A model generated the notes under the pieces. The model made no database searches and was not told the DNA's origin. It saw only the letters and a list, made by a program, of their open reading frames with translations. A DNA stretch of 64,000 nt from Dissulfurispira thermophila (GTDB taxonomy: Bacteria > Nitrospirota > Thermodesulfovibrionia > Thermodesulfovibrionales > Dissulfurispiraceae), in contig NZ_AP022873.1 in assembly GCF_014701235.1 (NCBI RefSeq), positions 868,001-932,000 of the forward strand, written 5' to 3'. Below, one piece after another: positions 58,087-64,000 of this stretch. Made by a program: the position numbers and the translations under genes. Each line of letters opens with the position of its first letter. The stretch's first letter is position 1.

Positions 58087-59778
58087 GTGTTGAGGGGAAT
58101 ATGGATTTATGTAATGATAGGCACTACTATATGCATGGTTAGCTTTATGTTACCTTTGATAGTATTTGCACAGCAAACAGGCGGTCTTTCTGGTCTTATT
58201 CAGTTAACATACCAGAAAGATAGAAATAAAGATATTGATGCTGAGTCTGAAAAGAATTCATTTATTCAGGAGTACAAATTGCAATATCAGGGACATGTTT
58301 ACAGTCCGAGACTTTTAATGTATAGCATAGGCGGGACATTTAGGAAAGAGGATTCTGATACAGAGGAGTCCCGTGCTGGAAAGACTTCAACAAAGACAAA
58401 GAGCAAGGATTATAATTTCAAACTCGATTTTATTCAGGGTACAAAATACCCTTTTACACTATTTAAAGAAAAAGTGGAGTTGCCTACATGGACGATTCAG
58501 CCTGATCAAACATTTCAGACAAAACAGACATCAGACAGATATGGGCTTTTTGGTAATGCATTCTTAGGGAAAGGCATAAACGTGCGGTATGATATTCGTC
58601 AGGACAATACAAAATCTGTAGGGCAGACAGAGACAACAGATAGGAGAAACAGGAGTTTTATGTTTGGCGTTGACAGCAGGAAGGAAGATAAATTTGTAGA
58701 TGCTTCATATAATTATCAGCATAACTTTGAGAGAAGTAAAAACGAATTTGAGGCAATTAATGATGCTAAACTTTCATGGGGGTTGAGAGGCAAGACTACA
58801 AATTTTAATATGGATATGAGTTACAATGATAATAGTTTTACAGAGTTTACAACCTCAACAGCTAATATGAACCTGAATTATACCCCTTCATCTGATTTTA
58901 ATTCTAACTTTAGTATTTATGGCAACAAGATAGAGCAAAAAGAAAATAAAGGATACTTCACAACATTTTTTGGAAATACAACATATAAGATTAGCCCTTA
59001 TCTTACAACGAACCAAAATCTTATGCTATATAAAAGCACAGGAGATTTTGGCAATGATAGCACTCAGTCATTAACCCTTGGTCTTATATTTACAAAACAA
59101 GCACCAGCAGGGATTACTTATTCTGCAGATACTTCAGTGAACGGGACTGCACAGCAGTCAAATACAACAAAAGACAGGAATTCGATGTTTTATTCTCTGG
59201 GTGCTCGAGTATCAAAATTTTTTGAGAGCATAAATTCAGAGGCTAATGCAGGCAGTTCATATTATTATTATCATTCATCTTTGGGTGGAAAAACTACGAG
59301 GTATGCATTTAATGCAGGTTTTATCAGCCGCTTCATAAAGAACATGACACTTCAGAGTCTTCTTAATTTTTCAGAAGAAGATACCATTGGCGATGAGATA
59401 GAAGGGGCATCTTCAGAAACAAAGACAAGGCATCTTATTTCTGACAATTCTATAGGCTATTTTCTACAGCTTGGTTACAGAGGGAGCCTTGATGCTAAAA
59501 TCGGCACAATTTTTGAAAGAGGCACATTGCCAAGGACATTTAGATATGCAAACCTAACTTTTAGATATGCCATCAGGAGAGATTTATCAGCAAATGCTGG
59601 ATTGAACTTTTATAAGGAAAGTGTTAACAGTACTCGGACAATTACAGGCTTTTTAGGTGTAGAATATAAATTGAGGGGCATTATAATGAATCTTAAAAAT
59701 GAGTTGTGGAAGGAGAGGGGACCTCAGGGAGTCAAGACGCGTTCTTCCACATTCTTACAGGCATCGAGACCGTTTTAA
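58087..59778 (+). CDS. Outer-membrane beta-barrel protein of the cytochrome locus
   Basis: A 563-residue precursor with a signal peptide (MIGTTICMVSFMLPLIVFAQQ). Nearly all the mature chain is alternating amphipathic strands with aromatic girdles (YSPRLLMYSIGGTFRKE, FVDASYNYQHNFERSK, NFNMDMSYNDNSFTEF, LSANAGLNFYKESVN), ending near a Phe (ASRPF). Length suits about 24 strands. I do not recognise a named family. It starts three bases after ppiC (GTG) and could be a porin-type sheath of an outer-membrane electron conduit or an export gate for filaments; this is inference. Confidence 0.8.
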   Translation: MLRGIWIYVMIGTTICMVSFMLPLIVFAQQTGGLSGLIQLTYQKDRNKDIDAESEKNSFIQEYKLQYQGHVYSPRLLMYSIGGTFRKEDSDTEESRAGKTSTKTKSKDYNFKLDFIQGTKYPFTLFKEKVELPTWTIQPDQTFQTKQTSDRYGLFGNAFLGKGINVRYDIRQDNTKSVGQTETTDRRNRSFMFGVDSRKEDKFVDASYNYQHNFERSKNEFEAINDAKLSWGLRGKTTNFNMDMSYNDNSFTEFTTSTANMNLNYTPSSDFNSNFSIYGNKIEQKENKGYFTTFFGNTTYKISPYLTTNQNLMLYKSTGDFGNDSTQSLTLGLIFTKQAPAGITYSADTSVNGTAQQSNTTKDRNSMFYSLGARVSKFFESINSEANAGSSYYYYHSSLGGKTTRYAFNAGFISRFIKNMTLQSLLNFSEEDTIGDEIEGASSETKTRHLISDNSIGYFLQLGYRGSLDAKIGTIFERGTLPRTFRYANLTFRYAIRRDLSANAGLNFYKESVNSTRTITGFLGVEYKLRGIIMNLKNELWKERGPQGVKTRSSTFLQASRPF

Positions 59779-59808
59779 AGACAGGTTAAGGTCAAGATTA
59801 AGGTTAAG

Positions 59809-60213
59809 ATGTATAAAAGTTTTAAGGATATGAGATTATGGAGAGAGGCTATGGATGTTGCAGTTGAGATATTCTCATTAACAGAAAATTTACCATGGAA
59901 AGAAGATTACGGTTTTACATCACAGGTTAGACGGGCTGCGCTCAGTATTTCCGGAAATATTGCGGAAGCTTATGGTAGGAATCATACTTCTGATAAGATA
60001 AATTTCTATTATATAGCAAGAGGTTCAATTACTGAACTGCAAAGCCATTTGGAATATGGCAGAAGAGTCTGGTAGTTAGATGGACAGAAGTCAAATGAAA
60101 TTGATTGTAGACTCGCTAAACTGCATAGCGATTTAAACAAGGTAATAGTTACCTTAAGAAATAACATGAGCTTAGAAAGAAAGGTTGGTAATAACAATGA
60201 GATGGTATCATAA
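59809..60213 (+). pseudogene. Four-helix-bundle (S23/IVP-like) gene with an in-frame stop
   Basis: The first 88 codons (YKSFKDMRLWREAMDVAVEIF, then QVRRAALSISGNIAEAYGR) are the standard start of this small helical family, often found as rRNA intervening-sequence proteins. TAG at 60073-60075 interrupts it at GRRVW, but the same frame runs on with 45 codons (LDGQKSNEIDCRLAKLHSDLNKVIVTLRN...) that match the usual last helix, to TAA 60211. So the normal length of about 130 residues is broken by one nonsense codon. It follows an AGGTTAAGG repeat and overlaps the next gene start. Confidence 0.72.
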
Positions 60214-61258
60214 ATTTATTTTTATTTTCTTAACCTTAACCTTATCCTTATCCTATTCCTTTGCCATGGGACCAAAGGTTGAAAAGAAAAAAGAGCATAT
60301 AGTCTGGCCACCTCCTCCATGGAAGCCAAAAATAGAATTTTTATACACCATAACAACACCTGATGACATGCAGATTAAAAAGGGTTTTTTCCGTCGTTTA
60401 TGGGAGTTTATCGCAGGCGAGTCCAAAAAGGGAGTTGTAAAGCCATTTGGTGTTTTTGCAGATGACAGTGGCAGGGTATATGTTACAGATACAGGTGACC
60501 AATCTGTGCATATTTTTGATCCAAAAGATAATAATTATTTTGTCATAGAGGGGATAACCCAAAGGTATCGCCTTACTTCGCCAATTGGCGTGGCAACAGA
60601 TGCTGAAAGAAATATCTATGTTTCTGATTCAGTTATGAGAAGGGTATATGTCTTTAATGAAAAGGGAAAGTTTATCAGAGAGATAGGCTCTGATGATATT
60701 ATGCAGAGACCTACGGGTATTGCCATAGATAAAACATCTGGCATTCTCTATGTAGTGGACACTCTTGCAAGTAATATCCTTGTTTATAGTCTTGATGGCA
60801 AATATATAAAAACAATTGGTGAGCATGGGGGCGGCAAAGGGCAGTTTAATCGTCCAACATTTATTGCCATTGGAAAGGATGGAAATTTATACATAACAGA
60901 CACAATGAATGTGAGGGTGCAGATAATTGATAAGAACGGAAAGTTTGTTGGTAAATTTGGCAAAAGAGGCGATGCCACAGGGGACATGGCAAACCCGAGG
61001 GGAATTGCCCTTGACAGCGATGGACATATTTATGTTACAGACACTATTCTTGAGGCAGTGCAGATATTCGATAAGTCAGGACAGCTTCTCCTTGTCTTTG
61101 GCAGAAGAGGGACAGACAGTGGTGAGTTTTCGATTCCAGCAGGTATAAGTATTGTTAATGACAATATATATGTGGCAGATTCTTATAATATGAGGATACA
61201 GGTATTCAGGTATCTGAAGGGTTCGCAATTAAATAACAGTGCGCAGCAGAAAAAATAG
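60197..61258 (+). CDS. NHL-repeat beta-propeller protein 3
   Basis: About 353 residues. A signal peptide with core IFIFLTLTLSLSYSFA (again encoded by a CTTAACC run) is followed by IVWPPPPWKPKIEFL, the motif shared with the other two NHL proteins, and about six blades (VYVTDTGDQSVHIFD, IYVSDSVMRRVYVFN, LYITDTMNVRVQIID, IYVADSYNMRIQVFR). Unlike its paralogues it has no lipobox cysteine, so it should be soluble in the periplasm or outside. ATG 60197 is preferred to an upstream in-frame TTG. Confidence 0.9.
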   Translation: MRWYHKFIFIFLTLTLSLSYSFAMGPKVEKKKEHIVWPPPPWKPKIEFLYTITTPDDMQIKKGFFRRLWEFIAGESKKGVVKPFGVFADDSGRVYVTDTGDQSVHIFDPKDNNYFVIEGITQRYRLTSPIGVATDAERNIYVSDSVMRRVYVFNEKGKFIREIGSDDIMQRPTGIAIDKTSGILYVVDTLASNILVYSLDGKYIKTIGEHGGGKGQFNRPTFIAIGKDGNLYITDTMNVRVQIIDKNGKFVGKFGKRGDATGDMANPRGIALDSDGHIYVTDTILEAVQIFDKSGQLLLVFGRRGTDSGEFSIPAGISIVNDNIYVADSYNMRIQVFRYLKGSQLNNSAQQKK

Positions 61259-61307
61259 GGTATCATTCCTGCGATGCGAGTGCATGGAGTTATTATTAAG
61301 GAATTAG

Positions 61308-61332
61308 ATTCCCGTTTTCATGGGAATGACGC
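61308..61332. repeat. ATTCCCGTTTTCATGGGAATGACGC element
   Basis: A short hairpin-forming piece (TTCCCGTTTTCATGGGAA) related to the longer GTCATTC...GGAATG palindrome at about 54408-54488. Both lie upstream of the sigma-54 promoters. Confidence 0.7.
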
Positions 61333-61373
61333 AAAAGTAATTGAGTAGAGAGAAGTGTTAGGGACAGAATAAG

Positions 61374-61389
61374 TGGCACTAAATTTGCT
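61374..61389 (+). promoter_or_regulatory. Sigma-54 (-24/-12) promoter
   Basis: TGGCACTAAATTTGCT is a full match to TGGCAC-N5-TTGCW with correct spacing. It lies 62 bases upstream of the ten-heme gene in a 192-base gap with no other promoter-like site. Confidence 0.88.
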
Positions 61390-61450
61390 TTAATAGCTTT
61401 CGAGAGGTGTGTATTGATAAGAGATTTTTTAATAACTAAAGGGGGTTTAG

Positions 61451-63565
61451 ATGTTATTGCGAGGAGCGGCAGCGACAAAGCAATCTCATAAGACTAAAAA
61501 TATCTTGTTGATTTTACTGGCTATCTTTACCTTAATCTTAACCCTTGTGAGTCTTTCTTACGCAGGCATTGCTAACACAAGGCATAACATGTCTGTCAGC
61601 GGTCCTGGTGGTATAAAGGCAACTACCGAGACAGAGATATGCGTGTTTTGCCACATACCCCATAATGCACAGCCGGGCAGACCTTTATGGAACCACGACA
61701 TGCCTGGTTCTGCCTATACTATGTACACAAGTGAATATCTGATAAGGGCAGGCTACACTGTCCCGAGTGGACTTGGAACAACTACTGGCACTCCTGGAAT
61801 GCTTTCAAGACAGTGCCTGAGTTGTCATGACGGAACAGTAGCAGTAGGTGCTGTCTATATGGTCAGGGGGACGATCCTCGGAAACAATCTTATAGCAATG
61901 TCAGGTGTATCTGGTAGCGGAGCAATACCCTCAACTGCCACAGGCTACATAGGCACAGACTTGAGGGCACATCATCCTGTGGGTATTGAATATAACACAG
62001 CAATAACCATAAGTTTTGGCTCAGGATCAAGGACTATGGAACTTGTAACAAACCCAACATCAAATGCTATGAGGCTTTATGCAATAGGTGCAAAGACTTA
62101 TGTTGAATGTTCTTCATGTCATGACCCGCATTTAGAGAATACCAAATTTTTAAGGGATACCACCGGAGCAAACCTTGCGGCAAAGATAAGCAATACATGC
62201 ACTGCATGCCATGATAAGTCAGGGTGGTCAGGAAGTATTCACCAATCAAGCGGGTTATCATATTCAGATGCAAGCGTGAGCACAACCTTTGGCACAGGCA
62301 CAATATCATCCCTTGTCTGCATGAACTGCCACAGAACGCATAAAGGACTTGGCACACCCTATCTTTTAAGACAGGCTGAAGAGACTACATGTTTTCAGGG
62401 TGCTTCAAGTTTAACTAACGAGACAGCATGTCACGGCTCGAGTTCTACAGCCACGACAAATAGGATACAGACTGTTATAACGAGGACATATAAACATCCT
62501 ACAACAACAATTTCAGGAATTCATACAGACCTTGATGTCCTTTATCCATTAGGCGGAACTCCGGCCGGCAGTAAGGGTCTTGACTGGGCATCTTCAAAAC
62601 ATGCTGAGTGCGTTGACTGTCACAACCCACATGAGGCAAAGAATACGCCAGCACGTGTGGCTACAAATGCGTGGTATCCATCAACCATTACCAACACATC
62701 CAATCAGACATCAAACTCTGGTGCACTCACAGGTGTTACAGGCGTGGAACCTACATGGCCGTCCATCTGGACAGTCCCTACTACATTCACCACTCAGAAG
62801 TCATCAGCAAATGAATACCAGATATGCTTTAAGTGCCATTCATACTGGGCATTGAGGAGTGCTTCAGGAATTACAACATATACCACTGCTTCAGGTGCTA
62901 CAGTAACAGACCAGGCAATGGAGTTTAATACTAATAACAAATCTGCTCATCCTGTTGTGGTGGGATTGAACAGCCAGACAGGCTCTTACTCACCTAAGGC
63001 ATTAGGCACTTCTCAGATGTCATCACCGTGGACGAATGTAGGCAATCAGACAATGTATTGCTCTGACTGTCATGGCACTGATAATGAGGCATCGGGAGAC
63101 CCTAAAGGACCGCATGGGTCGAGCTATAAATATATGCTAAAAGGAACAGGAAAATATTGGCCATATAAATCTGACGGAACTACATTATGGAGATTAAATT
63201 CTACTGATGCTCAAAATAGCCAACTTTTCTGCAGAAACTGTCATCCTATTTGGAATACCAATGGCGTCCATAGCAAAGGGGATCACAATAGTAAAAATTA
63301 TACAATAGGAGGACAAAGTGGAACAGGCGTTCCATGTGTTGGATGTCATTTGGTTATTCCGCACGGAGGTAAGAGGTCAAGGCTTATCGCATATGGCTAT
63401 CAGGCAACATCTCCTGATGTGAGTCCATATATCATAAATACAAATACAGCGGTTTTAAGGGGGTTCAAAAAAGCAAGCGGACCAAATAACTATTCGAAAT
63501 CCAATTGCTATTCCACATATAGCGGCTGTACAACGCATGGTTCTATTACAGGCGCTGACCCGTAA
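61451..63565 (+). CDS. Ten-heme c-type cytochrome with OmcE-like N-terminal module
   Basis: A 704-residue exported protein. The first 16 residues are encoded by half of a REP-like element, then a signal core (ILLILLAIFTLILTLVSLSYA). The mature start GIANTRHNMSVSGPG with CVFCHIPH, CLSCHDG and CSSCHDPH matches the OmcE-like protein at 54660. I count ten CXXCH motifs in all (further CTACH, CMNCH, CVDCH, CFKCH, CSDCH, CRNCH, CVGCH). In addition CX12CH (CFQG...TACH) and a C-terminal CX6CTTH segment are present. The loops are rich in Thr/Ser/Gly. Likely an extracellular conductor made of the filament module plus six hemes. Confidence 0.9.
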   Translation: MLLRGAAATKQSHKTKNILLILLAIFTLILTLVSLSYAGIANTRHNMSVSGPGGIKATTETEICVFCHIPHNAQPGRPLWNHDMPGSAYTMYTSEYLIRAGYTVPSGLGTTTGTPGMLSRQCLSCHDGTVAVGAVYMVRGTILGNNLIAMSGVSGSGAIPSTATGYIGTDLRAHHPVGIEYNTAITISFGSGSRTMELVTNPTSNAMRLYAIGAKTYVECSSCHDPHLENTKFLRDTTGANLAAKISNTCTACHDKSGWSGSIHQSSGLSYSDASVSTTFGTGTISSLVCMNCHRTHKGLGTPYLLRQAEETTCFQGASSLTNETACHGSSSTATTNRIQTVITRTYKHPTTTISGIHTDLDVLYPLGGTPAGSKGLDWASSKHAECVDCHNPHEAKNTPARVATNAWYPSTITNTSNQTSNSGALTGVTGVEPTWPSIWTVPTTFTTQKSSANEYQICFKCHSYWALRSASGITTYTTASGATVTDQAMEFNTNNKSAHPVVVGLNSQTGSYSPKALGTSQMSSPWTNVGNQTMYCSDCHGTDNEASGDPKGPHGSSYKYMLKGTGKYWPYKSDGTTLWRLNSTDAQNSQLFCRNCHPIWNTNGVHSKGDHNSKNYTIGGQSGTGVPCVGCHLVIPHGGKRSRLIAYGYQATSPDVSPYIINTNTAVLRGFKKASGPNNYSKSNCYSTYSGCTTHGSITGADP

Positions 63566-63679
63566 GAGTGGGAAAAAGAGACAGGGTGCTTTTTGTTTGA
63601 TTTGTCCATAAAATCTGCTGTTTTACAGCATAAAACTTAAACAGGGTTCGATAACAAGAAAAAAATTTAAAGGTTTGTT
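63566..63679. other. Short gap with a small hairpin
   Basis: TGCTGTTTTACAGCA (63616-63630) can form a five-to-six-base-pair hairpin but no T run follows, so I do not call a terminator. Nothing else is recognised. Confidence 0.5.
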
Positions 63680-63925
63680 GTGAAGATAAATTTTTCAAGA
63701 CATGCGAGAAGAAGGATAAAACTTTATAGCATAGATGAAGGGGATGTAAGGAATATAATAGAGACAATGCTGTTGGACATTGGTGCAGATGTAGGTAAAT
63801 ATGAGAAGATTAATTATTCGTTATCAGAAAAATACGGGTATCCATTAAAGGTTGTGTTTTTAGTGGAAGGTAAGGATATAATTGTTATAACAGCATATCC
63901 TTTGAAAAGGGAGAAAAACCGATGA
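63680..63925 (+). CDS. DUF4258-domain small protein (toxin-like)
   Basis: An 81-residue basic protein, start GTG 63680 with AAAGG upstream. INFSRHARRRIKLYSIDEGDVRNII and the C-terminal VVFLVEGKDIIVITAYPLKR follow the DUF4258 pattern, related to BrnT/RelE-like folds. The stop overlaps the following DUF2283 gene by four bases (ATGA), the common DUF4258-DUF2283 pairing that resembles a toxin-antitoxin module; activity is not proven. Confidence 0.82.
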   Translation: MKINFSRHARRRIKLYSIDEGDVRNIIETMLLDIGADVGKYEKINYSLSEKYGYPLKVVFLVEGKDIIVITAYPLKREKNR

Positions 63926-64000
63926 AGATATATTATGACAAAGATGTGGATGCCGCTTACATAAGGCTTTCGGATGAAAATCCTTCTGGTGTCGTAGAAA
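63922..64000 (+). CDS. DUF2283-domain protein, N-terminal part (partial)
   Basis: Only 26 codons are inside the window: MKIYYDKDVDAAYIRLSDEN and on, the usual DUF2283 start (YD..VDAAYI.L). It runs off the right edge. The partner of the DUF4258 gene, coupled by an ATGA overlap. Confidence 0.78.
   Translation, partial: MKIYYDKDVDAAYIRLSDENPSGVVE

Noticed and set aside
1-64000. tRNA, rRNA, insertion sequence, prophage or CRISPR-cas genes
   Set aside because: None was recognised on either strand by eye; small or degenerate RNA genes could be missed without a covariance-model search.

Overview
The window looks like a stretch of chromosome from an AT-rich, Gram-negative, anaerobic or respiratory bacterium. 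The evidence is outer-membrane TonB receptors and a porin-like barrel, at least six c-type cytochrome or heme-binding proteins, system II cytochrome c biogenesis, and a tungsten-type aldehyde:ferredoxin oxidoreductase. The mix of multiheme cytochromes, NHL beta-propellers, dispersed palindromic repeats and cobalamin/haem genes fits Nitrospirota (Thermodesulfovibrionia-like) or a Desulfobacterota relative. This is an inference from gene content; there is no rRNA to confirm it, and I saw no tRNA, insertion sequence, CRISPR array or prophage.

Region 1 (1-17.6 kb, + strand) is a metal and tetrapyrrole locus. It begins with the tail of a CobN-type chelatase and its two ATPase partners (BchI-like, BchD-like), a CooT-like nickel-binding protein and two unknown small proteins. 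A structured leader then precedes a TonB receptor, a DUF4198 protein and a NikL-like membrane protein, probably nickel/cobalt uptake. After a coiled-coil protein with 21-bp tandem repeats comes a clear cobalamin riboswitch controlling BtuB, an exported CbiZ, a DUF2162 membrane protein, an ExbB/MotA-type motor protein, a DUF2149 ExbD-like protein and a second, exported and membrane-anchored CobN. Three small genes lie antisense inside this operon.

Region 2 (17.6-32 kb, mostly - strand) is housekeeping: cobA-hemD fusion, hemC, hemA, ccsB, a MobB-like protein, topA, dprA, argG, a TusA-family protein, a GYD protein, panC (+), a DUF488 protein and glgC. Region 3 (32-45 kb) holds fabG-acpP-fabF-rnc, an MFS transporter, a Mur ligase, an AOR with a double class II aldolase-like protein, an HDAC-family deacetylase, an AhpF-like reductase, an NFU protein and an AmiC-type amidase.

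Region 4 (45-64 kb) is an electron-transfer locus. It has a 13+ heme cytochrome, TPR and thioredoxin-fold proteins (one with a decayed copy), an eight-heme cytochrome, a histidine kinase with a periplasmic c-heme motif, an NtrC-type regulator, a four-heme cytochrome on the other strand, three NHL propellers, an OmcE-like four-heme protein, a PpiC foldase, a beta-barrel and a ten-heme protein that begins with the same OmcE-like module. Good sigma-54 promoters stand before the two OmcE-like genes, so the heme-sensor/NtrC pair probably controls them. The window ends in a DUF4258/DUF2283 pair.

Palindromic low-complexity repeats occur throughout, often in frame inside genes. At several secreted proteins the two arms of one palindrome encode the basic and the hydrophobic parts of the signal peptide.
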